A stretch of DNA of 64,000 bases, taken from contig NC_056412.1 of NCBI RefSeq assembly GCF_905147365.1, positions 17,600,001 through 17,664,000 of the forward strand. Direction: 5' to 3'. Shown here piece by piece: positions 1 through 11,053 of the stretch; positions within the stretch are counted from its first letter, which is position 1, and every line of letters starts with the position of its first letter. The stretch is from Aricia agestis (taxonomy: Eukaryota > Arthropoda > Insecta > Lepidoptera > Lycaenidae). The position numbers were made by a program, and so were the translations under genes. The notes under the pieces were generated by a model. That model saw only the letters and a program-made list of their open reading frames with translations, did not search any database and was not told where the DNA came from.

Positions 1-734
1 ATAACGCAGTCACAATATTAGAGAGTCGAAGCAAATTCAGCCTGAATACATCACAACTGTGTATAGGTAGACTTCGTCTGCCTCTCTTCTCAAACCCTTT
101 TTAAGCGAAAAGCCAAAAGCACAAAGAGCAAGATTCCGCTTTTAAGATTCGCTTGTACCAGAGATAACAATCATGCGGAAAGTAGACAGAGACAGACTGC
201 GATAGAAAGAGACGGCGATAGTGTAACAGTATTTACATAGTAACACAATTTCTCGCGTATAAATTTATTATTTTTCATATGGAATTTAGCACGGAACGAC
301 ATAACGTGTCGTGTGAACGGGGATCTGACGATTGATGACGAAAAATGAGGCGATTTGGTCTGGAGGGAAAAAAAGGATATTGTCAACGCTTCATACAAAG
401 TTGGACCCAGAACAAATTGACGGTCACAAATCACAATTTTAAGCCCAAAGTAGATATATAAAGTAATTTATTTAGGTATGTTGTAATTACGTAATATAAT
501 GATTAAAAATCGCTCGTTAATCATATTAACTTTAAAGATTTCTTTATCAGTCTATTAATAGCAATGAAATACGTACATAATTAATATTGTTTATTAATTG
601 TAAATTATAATATCCTAACAATCTTAGATTTTAATCTGATATGTTTTATTACATCATATTTTTCTACAATATATCTATTTAGTTCACAATTATTACGCGT
701 TATCTCCATACTATAATTTTCCCAAAAGTGTCCA
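1..734. other. Non-coding, nothing recognised
   Basis: AT-rich sequence upstream of the first MITE. The open frames here show no family signature or splice context. Confidence 0.5.
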
Positions 735-982
735 GCCTGCCTAGCATACGCCAACGAGATATGAGATATCTCACTCTCGAACTACTCGTCTCATAATGTC
801 AAAATCTCGACATTATCTCGACAAAACTCTATAAAAATCTGTTATTTCGATGATAGATCTACGCGAGAAAAATTAATATTTGTCATGCTAGGATCAATAG
901 AGATGAAGAGACAAACCATCAAACATCGAAAAAATATGTAGAGTGAGATATCTTGTTGGCGTATGCTACTTGCTAGGCAGGC
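735..982 (+). mobile_element. MITE with GCCTGCCTAGCATACGCCAA ends, copy 1
   Basis: The left end is matched in reverse by TTGGCGTATGCTACTTGCTAGGCAGGC. ATATCTCACTCT lies just inside both ends. Internal segments (GTCTCATAATGTCAAAATCT, ATAGAGATGAAGAGACAAAC) recur in reverse in copy 2. Confidence 0.78.
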
Positions 983-1372
983 ATCATTATGTTTACTAAT
1001 TTTGATGGGTATGGTACCTTGAGAAGGTTTTTTTATCCTTAAGCAGAGCCTTTGGTGATGAATTGATGGTGATTCTTTATGGCCGACATCGCCCAACTTA
1101 TGTCTTATAGCCAATCTACTAATTCAATTAATGAAATTACATACGTCCGAGCAATCACTATAAATATTATGTGTAAATTATATGCCAATTCACCTTGTGG
1201 TATTACGTTCAAGGCAACACACGTTTCCTATAATTGTAAAGTACACTTACTGAAAGGTTCTAGTGTGTACTTATTGCTAACGCGGCCACTTACGCCTACT
1301 CAAATATTTCGAGCTGATTATGAATAAAAAGTAGATTACTATAACAGTCGAAATATACGGCAAAAAATTACT

Positions 1373-2329
1373 GAGTTCCGAAATAAAACCCAGTCTACTG
1401 CTCAAGACGCCATGTCCAATGCCAATTTTTGAATTGAAGCGTTTTCAGTGGCCTTGTTATGGGGAAAATAATAGGCTACTTGACCTACTTTTTTCTTCAT
1501 GCTAATCGCTTCTTAATCATTCATTTTCACAAAAAAACTAACATTTTAATATTTTACACAGTAGAAACCCATAAAAATGTTGATTGAAAAATATGCCTTA
1601 TAAATGGCGCCGAAAACACTGTCCGCCATAGTGTGACGTCATACGTTTTGTAGTCTCTTTTTATTAAACATTTTTAATGTGCTAAATTACGAGTCTAAAA
1701 GTACCCAAAATTATAAAAGAATTAAGTAACAAATTATAAATCATTTCTAATGTTGAAAACTTTTGGAGAAAAGTTTTGGCCATTTCATTTCCCGTCTACA
1801 ATAAATGGAGATAATAAGTATATAAAACTGATGTTTTATTTGAATTATTCAAGAAAATATATTTAACAAATCTTTCTAGGCTTATTCTTATTATTTATGT
1901 ACAAATAAACTTACATAATATAACGAGCGCGATAAATAAAAGATATTAAATTACGAGTCTGATGACGTCACATCCAAATCGGAAGTACCGCAAAAGCGTT
2001 TTCGTCAGTACAAATCCTATTTTCATAAAATCATATTTTCAAATCGACTTTATTTATCAATCATAAGCTTTTATTTGATGATAAGGGTGAAATACGGTTT
2101 CCCAGGCCAAGTTCTACGAGAAATATGCATTTGTTCAATGAAATTGAATATAGGTCAAGTAGCCTATTCCGTACATTTCCATCGGCGATTCTATAACGAA
2201 GCGAAAACGAAAAGATTTTGGCCTACCCCCCAGAGTTCCGAAATAAAACCCAGTCTACTGCTCAAGACGCCATGTCCAATGCCAATTTTTGAATTGAAGC
2301 GTTATCAGCGGCCCTGTTATGGGGAAAAT
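1373..2329 (+). repeat. 97-bp direct repeats flanking a TIR element
   Basis: GAGTTCCGAAATAAAACCCA...TTATGGGGAAAAT occurs at 1373-1469 and 2233-2329 with three mismatches over 97 bases. Between them lies a pair of inverted 16-mers, TAGGCTACTTGACCTA, at 1472-1487 and (reversed) 2151-2166. The left direct repeat abuts the TIR; the right is 66 bases beyond it. This could be a composite DNA element or a segmental duplication with an insertion. Confidence 0.8.
1472..2166 (+). mobile_element. ~695 bp element with 16-bp perfect TIRs
   Basis: Ends are TAGGCTACTTGACCTA and its exact reverse complement. The AT-rich interior contains GTGACGTCA (near 1632) and GATGACGTCA (near 1960), but no ORF of note. 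Confidence 0.6.
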
Positions 2330-3370
2330 CATTAATATCTGTAGACTGTAATCTATGGTATCAAATTATACATATTATATCAAATCTTAAACAGGTAAAT
2401 TCCAGTAGTTTCTTTAACCCTGCGGGCGGCGGCATGTATAATAGTTCACAGAAACCCAACCGGACCTCACGATCCCTAAACATATTCTATATTTTTACAC
2501 ATGATTCATACATTTTAATGAGACAAACAACGGATGTGGAGAAACGGCGTTCGTGGAACCATACATTTTCACTTTTTTCATCGATACAGATACAAGGAAT
2601 CTTTAATTAACGACTAGCTCTTACTTCCTTTCGTTTGGCACAATTTGAAGGCTCTGCTGATAGGCAGTTTTCCTTTTTTGTGAAAATCAAGTGTTCAAAT
2701 AATTTTGTAATGTGTTGTAACTTGAATAATGATTCTTCTTACAAAGCTATAATATCTGAAAAACAATTACGAAAGTTTTATTTAAATTTTGAACAATATT
2801 TAAGAGCCCGAAGTTTCGTAAAGAAAGGCACATTAGGTGATTAGACAGACATATTATATATTGTTTCAAAACAAGCAGTTCTCAATAAGTTAGTATTGGG
2901 AAATTGGTATGAGTAAAGGAAGAAGTAATCCTGTTTTTAATATTATCAGTAAAATATATATTTCAGTCGTTTGCTTATTATCATCTACAGACTATAGATA
3001 GTCTATACTCTATAGCAAGGGTACTACCAAATGGTGGACCGCGGTCCGCATCCGGACCGCCGCCGACCCATTGTGTGCAGACCAAGCATTTTTGAAGATG
3101 AACATAGTTAAAAATGAATTTCGGTCTCGACTTACTGATAAACATCTTCAGGTTTTAATGTTAATAGCTTGCACCAATTTCAGTCCAAACATCAGAGAGA
3201 TAATTAGCTACAAAAATTATTGTCACTTTTCTCATTGTTATACAGTAAATAAATACATCAAATAGACTCCGTAACTTCGGGGCTGATTTTTTGCGGAATA
3301 ATGTATGGATATCGATTTTCTCGACGCGCAATTTCTAGAATTATTTGTAGAATTATGTATAATTTGACTC
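2330..3370. other. Non-coding upstream of the Shank exon
   Basis: AT-rich intron or 5' flank. GGTGGACCGCGGTCCGCATC, with CGGACCGCCGCC, near 3032-3064 is a short GC-rich palindromic patch resembling a hAT end. No exon was identified. Confidence 0.45.
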
Positions 3371-3390
3371 ATGGGTATTTTTGTCCCCAG
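3371..3390 (+). promoter_or_regulatory. 3' splice site (acceptor) of the Shank exon
   Basis: A pyrimidine-rich run TATTTTTGTCCCCAG ends with AG at 3389-3390, directly before the GC-rich coding exon. It places the exon start at 3391. This means at least one upstream exon (coding or 5' UTR) exists outside the window or unrecognised in the first 3.3 kb. Confidence 0.7.
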
Positions 3391-3403
3391 ATGGCGTAGC
3401 GTA

Positions 3404-3544
3404 ATGGAGGGCGAGTGCTCGGAGGAGGGTTGGGTGCTGGTGCGCGTGCACGTGCCCGAGCTCAACGTGCAGAAGTCGCTGCAGTTCTCGCGCGACCAGC
3501 TCGTGTGGGACGTCAAGCAGCAGTGCCTGGCGGCGCTGCCCAAG
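3404..3544 (+). CDS. Shank: Shank/ProSAP scaffold protein, N-terminal coding exon (partial gene)
   Basis: A 47-codon segment begins with MEGECSEEGWVLVRVHVPEL and ends LAALPK, closed exactly in phase 0 by a donor. The pattern VRVxxPEL...K-x-LQF...VWDVKQQ...ALPK corresponds to the SPN (FERM F0-like) start of Shank family postsynaptic scaffolds, which in vertebrates reads VRVGIPDL...VWAAKQ. In insects the next exon would begin near ELKESFNYGLF; it was not recognised in this window. The exon (3391-3544) is far more GC-rich than its surroundings, as real lepidopteran exons often are. The frame is open from the exon's 5' edge (TGG CGT AGC GTA ATG), so the ATG at 3404 is either the true start after a 5' UTR exon or an internal Met of a longer protein. 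Known for the family: Shank binds actin regulators and glutamate receptor complexes at synapses. Assignment rests on remembered family pattern, not a database search. Confidence 0.75.
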
Positions 3545-3550
3545 GTCAGT
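3542..3550 (+). promoter_or_regulatory. 5' splice site (donor) of the Shank exon
   Basis: AAG|GTCAGT is a good match to the insect donor consensus and leaves the reading frame in phase 0 after the Lys codon. The GC-rich coding signal stops here. An in-frame TAG follows within the intron, about 20 bases further on. Confidence 0.75.
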
Positions 3551-3640
3551 TACTGTCTAGTTTAGGCACCAGTCTCCCACATACTGGAAACTTTGTAGAG
3601 TGTCTAAAACATATTGAACTATCAGAGAAGTTGATTCCTA

Positions 3641-3752
3641 GGCAGATACAGGACCTACGTTATTTGGTCGCGTTACGTCAACCATCCGACCGATGACAGC
3701 TAACATTAAATTGACATAAGCTGACCAAATGACGTAGGTCCGTCAACTGCCT
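3641..3752 (+). mobile_element. Small TIR MITE in the proximal Shank intron
   Basis: GGACCTACGTTATTTGGTC near the left end pairs with GACCAAATGACGTAGGTCC near the right. Ends GGCAG / CTGCC are flanked by TA on each side. Confidence 0.65.
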
Positions 3753-3853
3753 ATGAATCTATTTCATAGACTGTACCTGTGGTGAAAAAAAAAGTTACGG
3801 CTTGGGGTGAAATAGACCCGCGGTTAGCGTTTTAGTGTTAGATAGTGAGACTT

Positions 3854-4175
3854 ACGGCCGTTCCCAATATTTGATCTATCTCTGGTTTTGCCCTACTAGA
3901 GATAGGAATAGCTCACATTACGGCCATTCCCAATATTTGATCTATCTCTAGTTTTGCCCTACTAGAGATAGGAATAGCTCACATTAGACATAAAATATAT
4001 GTCTCTAATGTCTAATGTGAGCTATTCCGATCTCTAGTAGGGCAAAACCAGAGATAGATCAAATATTGGGAACGGCCGTTAGACATTAGAGACATATATT
4101 TTATGTCAATTGTGAGCTATTCCTATCTCTAGTAGGGCAAAACCAGAGATAGATCAAATATTGGGAACGGCCGTT
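3854..4175. repeat. Four-unit inverted repeat cluster
   Basis: A ~66 bp unit (ACGGCCGTTCCCAATATTTG, then ATCTATCTCTGGTTTTGCCC, ending GCTCACATT) occurs as two tandem forward copies (3854-3919, 3920-3985) and two reverse copies (4014-4079, 4108-4175). The two reverse copies are separated by a repeat of the ATAAAATATATGTCTCTAAT spacer. The RNA could fold into several alternative long hairpins. Lies about 300 bases into the intron after the Shank exon. Confidence 0.9.
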
Positions 4176-4692
4176 AGGAGTAAGGGCTTCCCTCCCGCAC
4201 AAAACTGCGAATTCGCATCGCACTGTCATTTTTATTATGAACTTTGTCGCAGATATTTATGATTAGATTTGCGAATTGGCAACTGTTATGTGTGGGAGCC
4301 CTTAGTGCCTGATTATACCCACCGAGTAGAGTGACGAAACAGTGCGCTCGGCCGAGCACATCCATACAAAAGAATCCGAGAGATTGGCCGAGAGCACTGT
4401 CTCGTTTTGCATTGGGGTCTGAATAATTCTGATCGACCCATACTTGGTGTGGTGTGGGTAGTGTTGTAGTAAGACGAAGGATAGTTTTTTCTTTAGCTAG
4501 AGAGGCGATTTACAATGTTTAAATGTTATGATGTTACATGTATTGTAGAGTTTATTTTACCAATTTTAAAGAACAATGTATTATTACCACCTACAAACGA
4601 TACAATAATCTGCGTTTGAAAATTCTCTTTACTAAATCCGGGGGCACCGTATGCTTTTCTCAAAGCAACTGTTATTATTCTAAAGTCTAAAC

Positions 4693-4912
4693 GAGTGTTT
4701 TACAATCTTTTTGATTTCACGACCCCTTTACAGATTGAAATATACTGGCGACCCCCTCGTGTCATAGAAAGCCAAAGAAATAACTTTATTAAAGGCTACC
4801 TACGTTAGGTAATGTTTTTTCCCTAGTTTGGTATATTTAACTATTATACCTCAATTTTTTCTTTCTGTCGCGACCCCCCTAGGGGTCGTGACCCACAGAT
4901 TGAAAAACGCTG
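4693..4912 (+). mobile_element. hAT-type MITE, 220 bp, with perfect 8-bp target duplication
   Basis: Left end GAGTGTTTTACAATCT and right end AGATTGAAAAACGCTG are inverted repeats. GTCTAAAC occurs immediately outside both ends (4685-4692 and 4913-4920). CGACCCC-type sequence lies just inside both ends. A related left end occurs at about 24550. Confidence 0.82.
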
Positions 4913-5591
4913 GTCTAAACAATTATGAATCACATTAAAACCAAGAACAGCATAATCTAGAATTGTAGACATACGGGACAGTACTTATATTACTCAACAG
5001 AGTTCATTCACACGTTGTTTTGAGTAAAAATCACGTAATGTCGTACAAACTACAAACAGTACAGAACAATATTTATTATTATGATATTGAGTAACAGTGT
5101 TACGTAACATTAAACTTAATTGTACACTTCATTGTTTTTTTTAATCATTGTCGTAATGTACATTGCTTTAGTTGTAATTTTTACCTTGAGGCGTTCAAAG
5201 TAAGATTTAAATTAGGACGCAGTTGTATTTTTGAACTCTTGGATATTATTATATTTTATTCTCAACGGCGCGGCGCGGTGCGGCGTTATGTTGTGTGTGT
5301 ATTATATTATGTATATTTTTGTATGGAAATAACTAGGTTTTGCCTATGAAAGCAAAGGAAAACTCACTGATGCCGTACATTTTTTCGCATCAAAAGTTTG
5401 AACGTATGTCATAAAAGAACCTCCTATCACTTGAATTCTTTAAGGAACCAAGCCCAACCAATTTCCAAGCCGACCCAACAAAATCTTTCTCCTTTTCGGC
5501 ATTTATATGGCAGTATAACATTAGGTCCCTGATATTCTCCATGGTACTATAGTTGAAAGCTGCTATAAGTATCAACTCAAGCGCACTTGCC

Positions 5592-5842
5592 GCGCTACAC
5601 TGGAATGGCAGCGGCGAGGCGAGCACTTTCAGTGTCATATTATGATTTTAAACTTTATCTTCATTATTGTAATACATAGTATCGCTTGAGAAATCGCGGC
5701 CGCCGGCGACCACGAGCGGCCACAGGCGGCCGTAGACTTCTCAAGCGATACTATGTATTACAAAATGAAGACAAAGTTGAAAATTATAATATGACACTGA
5801 AAGTGCTCGCCTCGCCGCTGCGATTCCGGTGTAACGCGGCCC
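5592..5842. repeat. ~250 bp hairpin with ~95 bp arms and GC-rich loop
   Basis: Left arm GGCAGCGGCGAGGCGAGCAC, then TTTCAGTGTCATATTAT and ATACATAGTATCGCTTGAGAA, pairs with the right arm up to GTGCTCGCCTCGCCGCTGC. The loop contains GCGGCCGCCGGCGACCACGA. Palindromic MITE; open frames at this site are artefacts of the arms. Confidence 0.85.
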
Positions 5843-5849
5843 TTAGTAT

Positions 5850-6813
5850 TAACTTCAACTTTAAAATATATTTTTAATAGGTTTACAAAAACACTTTTTG
5901 ACGTCAAATTAATTAAAACTAATGTAATACTTTGATCATCCACACAAGAGGTATTAAAAGTGGCGCCTCAGGTCTTTGTTCCCCCCAGTCAGATGCAAAT
6001 TGTGTTTGCGAGGGGGTAGGGGTGAAAAGTGGGGAGTGGAGGAACAGGTAGGGGGTAGGGGGGACGCAATATCGCGCAATGATCTCGACTTAACTTCTCA
6101 AGGTATTGAATATTGTTGGTTGTGCACTTAATTTTGTTATAATTTAATATATTATATTTCCTTAATTTCCTTAATAATTAAGTGATAAGTTCTCAAATTA
6201 CACTCTGGATTTGTGTTGTGTTTGATTTCCACTGTTAGGATGTAGCTCAGTTTGGGAGTTTCTGTTCATCAACCGTTGGATGAACCTTTAACATAATATG
6301 GCAATTCACCACTGTCGGAAGAAGACGAAGAATACATATCTTTGACACTTGACAGATGACAAGTGTTTGCTGGCCGCTTTTTGCCGCGGACCGGGCTTGA
6401 CGGCATACGAGAAAATTTTGTTCTGATAATTTTTCCTTGAAAAGGCTTAATCCAGCTGGAATTTCAAGTTTCTTTCCCTTTTGGTTTTTTTTTTCAATAT
6501 AATCGCTGTGAACTTTTTCCGACCACGTGCGGACCACGTGCTTGAGAAGGCAAGCATCCTGCCCCTACAAAATCCAACGGGCTTGCTGCTACTGCAATTG
6601 CCTGAGGAGCACCCCTGCTGACTATGGAACGGGTGAGTCGGGCATGATACGGATTCCGGAGTGTCTTTTTTTGAGAACTTTGTATTATCCCGCAGGCAAT
6701 TTAGCTATTTACACGCTATTGCCTTTCCAATTGTAAAGTTCATTTGGTAAGAGATAGAGATTGAAAATGTTTCAAGAGTTTACTACACAGAAAATGGATT
6801 AATTGTATTGTTA
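5850..6813. other. Non-coding, one donor-like motif
   Basis: A G-rich run (GGGGTAGGGGTGAAAAGTGG, about 6013) and a 96-residue minus-strand open frame without recognisable domain. On plus, GCAAGCATCCTGCCCCTACA near 6550, with an AACGG|GTGAGT donor-like site at about 6630, reads as a short peptide-like frame (VLEKASILPLQNPTG) then stop. Not enough to call an exon. Confidence 0.35.
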
Positions 6814-7720
6814 CTAGATGACGCTCGCAACTCCGTTGCGCAAAGATTCGATTATTGCGCGGAACCGTACATTTTTCCGAGATAAAAAGCATCCTATATA
6901 ATATTGTGGGATATGTGTGCCACCACAAAGGAAGATCTTCCGACCAAGCGAGGTGTTATGCTCGGTCAGGCCGGAGCCCACGTTATACATCTCAGCTGTC
7001 GTAATATATACCGTCGCGTTCAGAAAACTTTGATAGCGCGATGCAGGAATGTTAGGCGAATTGTGGGTACCGCCACATCAATGCCCCCCCGAAGACCGGA
7101 GGTCGAATCTTGAAGTCTTGTCGCTTGAGTCGCCAGTGCCGGAGAGTTCCAGTGGGTTGGAACTGTTGTAGTGAGTCCCGGTGAGTCGGAACTGTAAGCT
7201 TCTGCACGGGATCCAGTGAGTCGGATAGCTGCCGTGCGGGGCCGATGCTACGTGCTGACCAGGAGAGATGTGCTCTGCTTGCTGACCGGTCGGTGTAGTC
7301 AGAAAGCCCGATGATGCAGATGCGGAGTCGCCCAGGCCGCAGTACATTGCGGCTAGTGGACGAGGTACCCGATGAGGCGATACTGGCTGGCGCGATGCGG
7401 AGGGGCGAGGAGTGATGATGATGAGGCGTGTTCTGTCGAGGGTCACCAATGTGGCATATAAGTGGTGGCCACAAAGGAAGATCTTCCGACCAAGCGAGGT
7501 GTTATGCTCGGTCAGGCCGAAGCCCACGTGACGCACTTAGAAAACTTCGATAGCGCGATGCAGGAATGTTTGGCGTATTGTGGGTACCTCCACAATTTCC
7601 TTTCCCCGACACAAAGTATCTCCATACCAAATTTCATCAAAATCGGTTCAGCGGTTTGGGCATGAAAAGGTGACAGACAGACAGACAGATACACTTTCGC
7701 ATTTATAATATTAGTATGGA
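6814..7720 (-). mobile_element. Helitron (TC...CTAG), interrupted by an LTR-like pair
   Basis: Read on the minus strand it starts TCCATACTAATATTATAAAT and ends ...GTCATCTAG, with the flanking A/T expected for Helitron insertion. The 3' hairpin CGCAAC-GGA-GTTGCG lies ~10 bases from CTAG. Sequence 6905-7594 does not belong to it. Confidence 0.75.
6905..7594 (+). mobile_element. Small LTR-like element (TRIM candidate) inside a Helitron
   Basis: Two direct repeats, 6905-7077 (173 bp) and 7450-7594 (145 bp), both begin TGTGG and end CCACA. They share AAAGGAAGATCTTCCGACCA, GTTATGCTCGGTCAGGCC and GATAGCGCGATGCAGGAATG. They enclose 372 bp of GC-rich non-coding DNA. TG...CA ends and size fit a terminal-repeat retrotransposon in miniature. 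No convincing primer-binding site, polypurine tract or target duplication was seen, so two independent insertions of a short repeat remain possible. Confidence 0.55.
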
Positions 7721-8434
7721 TTAGTTTGGTGACGAGCGTTCGTGAATTGTACTCGACAAGGACCCGTTTTCACCAACCAGGTGGAAGTCACTTCCTGTGA
7801 CTGTTTCCCCCTGTCCTCTCCCTCTAAGGACCATGTCTACTGCACACGATCTTCCTTGACCTTACCAGTTATGTTCTTTAGAAAGATTTATTTAAAAAGT
7901 TTCAACAATATTATCGAGTACTTATCGACAACTTCCTGACAAGTCCGTTGCCTCGTAGCAAGCCTTTAATCAGCTTTCAAGGGGACATTTTGATGATAAA
8001 TGGGCGTAATAGTCACCTGACAGTTTGTCAATCAGACGCCAAAACTGGGACGCTTAAAATTAAAGCCCGAACGTCCTTTTCTTGATGGGCCAAATTATTT
8101 TTAAGTATTAAATCTAAAGTGGTACTTGTGTACTTTAAATATATCTGCACTTCCTGTATTAACTTTTGGTTAAAAGTTCCTCTACTTAAGAGAAAAAGAA
8201 ATACACCTTGTACCTAACAAGGATCCACAGCACATACATGAATCTCGTGGCATGACATATTATATTTCCATGGATGACATGCAAAATAAATTTGACATTG
8301 GCAGGCCACAGGACCATGTGAAACAGCTGACTCGTAAGTAAAACTTTACAAGATGGCGGTGTTTGGCCACGCGTCGAAAAATCCTTATAGAATTGTGAAT
8401 TTTACAATAATTTTAATCATAATATTATACCTTA

Positions 8435-8785
8435 GGGCGGCCGGTGGGTTGCACCACAGTTATGGTCATAGTTAAAGTAACTAACTATGACCACAGAATT
8501 TGACAGATGTCTGTTCTAAAGTTAATGATGTAAAGAGTATAAAAATGGATTATCCATACAAATTGTCAGAAAAAAATAATGTTATGGCAACACTATGGAG
8601 CCCTATCAGTTACCTATCACTTATGTCAAATTAAACTTTAACGAAGTAAAATTAGGCGGTACCTATATCCCTAATCCCTATATGGAGTCCATTATTGACT
8701 TTTACCAGAGATTTGACAGGCCATTTGACATTTTGTTATATTATGTAGTTATATACTCATTATAGTAAGTTGGTGCAACCCCCCC
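8435..8785 (+). mobile_element. Harbinger-type MITE with TTA target duplication
   Basis: Left end GGGCGGCCGGTGGGTTGCAC and right end GTGCAACCCCCCC share the GGGTTGCACCA inverted repeat. TTA lies directly outside both ends. A left-end relative starts at about 34620 (TTAGGGTGGGTTCCACCAAC). Confidence 0.7.
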
Positions 8786-8788
8786 TTA

Positions 8789-9877
8789 ATAACCACCGCA
8801 TTTGGTCGTCCTACGGACGCCTGTCTCGAGATTAATGTACCCATGAGATAGGTAACAAGACAACCCTTAGTTATAAACCACAATAGGTATTAATTTACAA
8901 TGGGTACAAGAAAGTCTAGACATCTATTATAAGACCTAAGCACTAATGCATCCTAATGGACGTATTTATAGACTAGACTTGCTTACAACTCCTATTTGTC
9001 ATACAGATATTATCAAAGGTTCGTTCATATTATTAATGCCTCTGAGTATCTAAGAGTGAACCTTATGCAATTCGTATAAACTATAAAGTAAGTATAAACT
9101 ATTATGGTATTGTTAGGAGCAAAATAAATCGGAATGTTTTGTCCAAGAGGAAATAGTTCTGTACTTACTTTGTAATGAAAACATTTATTGAACGTAAATT
9201 AATTTAAATAAATAAATAAAAACAAATTAATAAGACAGTTTAACATAATTAAAGCTATTAATTTTTATAAGTAGATTTCTTGGTAGAGGATAGGATTTTC
9301 CACTTTTAAGGTAACGCCTTGATAATTTGGCTGTAGCGATATCGATTTTTCTCAGCAATGACTAAAGCTAAGAAATTAAAGTTTATTGTCAGTATTTATC
9401 ATGTCTTTGTCTTTGAATTACCCATAGCATAACACGATTGGTCAACTTTTATAACACAGAAAAATCAATAAAAAAGACCTCTGTAAAAAAAGGATTCCTA
9501 TTTTGCCAACAGAGTACATAAATTGGTTCAAGCATACACTTTAATTTGCCACACACATACACATAGCTTATAATATGAAATGTATTTATAGTTTTTAAAT
9601 TTCGCGACAAAAACCATTTTGTCGCTTACGCCCTTTCCATTTTTTGCTGTTCCATCGCTAAAAGTCCTAAAACATATTCAACACGGTTTAACGTGGCGTC
9701 ACCTTAAGTTTTTGAAGAAGGACTTAGGCTATTTATTATTGCAAATATGGTTTCTGTGCAATAAACTAGGTGTTCTAACTTCTAGGCCTCGCAGTGAGCA
9801 CAGAGCATAAAGTTTCTATGAAAAAAAAGTGATAATGTATTCTAAATGAATTTTATATAAAATATAACGTTTTTTTA
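8789..9877. other. Intronic AT-rich sequence, nothing recognised
   Basis: No inverted ends, known repeat blocks or coding signal seen. Confidence 0.5.
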
Positions 9878-10312
9878 GGGTTCCGCACCCAAAAGGTAAA
9901 AACGGTACTCTATTACTGAGACTTCGGTGTCTGTCCGTCTGTTTCCAGGCTGTAACGCAAGAACGGTAATAGCTAGAGAGTTGGAATTTTCACAGATTAT
10001 GTATTTCTGTTGCCCTATAACAACAAATACTAAAAACAACATAAAGTTAATATTTAAGGGGGATCTCATACAAGAAACGAGATTTTTGGCCTTTTTTGCT
10101 CGTAATCAATAATGACACTTGAAACTTTCACAATATGCTTAATATTTGTACTTTAATAATAAAATAAAATAAATATTTAAAGAGGAGCCCCCTTTAAATA
10201 TTTTACAACCATACCAAAAACACATTTTTTTGCTTATTTTCGCTCTAGTATAACGGTACGGAACCCTTTGTGCGCAAGTTTCACTCGCGCATGGCCGATT
10301 TTATTTTTATTT
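9878..10312 (+). mobile_element. GGGTTCCG...GGTACGGAACCC repeat family, copy 1
   Basis: Begins AGGGTTCCGCACCCAAAAGG and ends ACGGTACGGAACCCTTTGTG, then ACTCGCGCATGGCCGATTTT. The interior carries TAGCTAGAGAGTTGGAATTT and ATAACAACAAATACTAAAAA. This interspersed family is very common in moths and butterflies. Other copies: 18030-18280, 40690-40790, 44644-45025 and 51645-52070. Confidence 0.75.
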
Positions 10313-10562
10313 CAATTTTCAAGAAACTGGTAACATCGTAAAAGACCTGGAAATATTACATCCATATTTCTAGTCCTGTTATTAATAGCCGTAAAACGAG
10401 TATTTCTATTATAAAATGATTTTATGTACCAACTACGACGAAGAGGTAGGTACCTAATCATTTTAATATTTAAGTAAATTGTGAAAAATAATATGTCATC
10501 AAGGTAAAAATAGCCATCTGTATTTAGTAGGGCACTGAAGCCGTACTTTATCACTAGGGCTT

Positions 10563-11053
10563 TTAAGAGGATACACCAGGGGCGAGAGAAATTGAAAATA
10601 GGTATTTGAAAATGTATTGCTGTCTCACCAATCTCAAGTCTCCCACCGCAGAGCGCGATAGAGACAACACGACAAAAGTTCTAATAAAAGAACAGAAAAT
10701 CTTTGATTCGTTGTCCGCTGATTCCTTCTCCAAAACTTAACCGATTTAAATACTTTTTTCATTAAGAATTAAAGCAAGACTTGAACTGTGTTCCTATGTT
10801 TTATTTTTTGTGTATATTCTAGCTATTTTTTTTTCTGGGTGTTTGAAACCAGAGGAAAATCTGGCCATTTTTTTGGGTTTTTGGACGTTCTTATCTTTTT
10901 AATAATAAAATTATGAAAAAAAAGAAAACATAGGGACATGCTAATAATGGCCATAGATATTCAGGAAAAAAATTATAACTCTACCGGCATTATCCAGGGA
11001 GGAAACAGGGGACAGCGTTTGTATGGAAAAACGGCGGTGTGGACTCCTCTTAA
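10563..11053 (+). mobile_element. TTAA-ended ~490 bp MITE, copy A
   Basis: Starts TTAAGAGGATACACCAGGGG and ends GTGTGGACTCCTCTTAA, so the ends are inverted repeats (TTAAGAGGA / TCCTCTTAA) bounded by TTAA. No coding capacity. Sequence is nearly identical to copies B-D. TTAA ends suggest mobilisation by a piggyBac-type transposase, though the TIR does not start with CCC as in classic piggyBac. Confidence 0.8.

Noticed and set aside
3415..3696. Second open frame (93 residues, Ala/Arg-rich) across the Shank exon
   Set aside because: It overlaps the Shank frame in another phase and runs through the donor site; its composition is the GC-rich shadow of the real exon.
5390..5943. Short frames with shared peptides on both strands near 5.4-5.9 kb
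   Set aside because: They come from the two arms of one palindromic MITE and are not conserved proteins.
6247..6537. 96-residue minus-strand frame (MVRTWSEKVHSDYIEKKNQK...)
   Set aside because: Lys/Glu-rich start looks protein-like, but no domain, splice context or repeat relationship could be recognised; left as unassigned.
7052..7536. Two overlapping minus-strand frames of 140 and 152 residues
   Set aside because: They span the LTR-like repeat and its GC-rich interior, show no domain, and overlap each other; open by composition.
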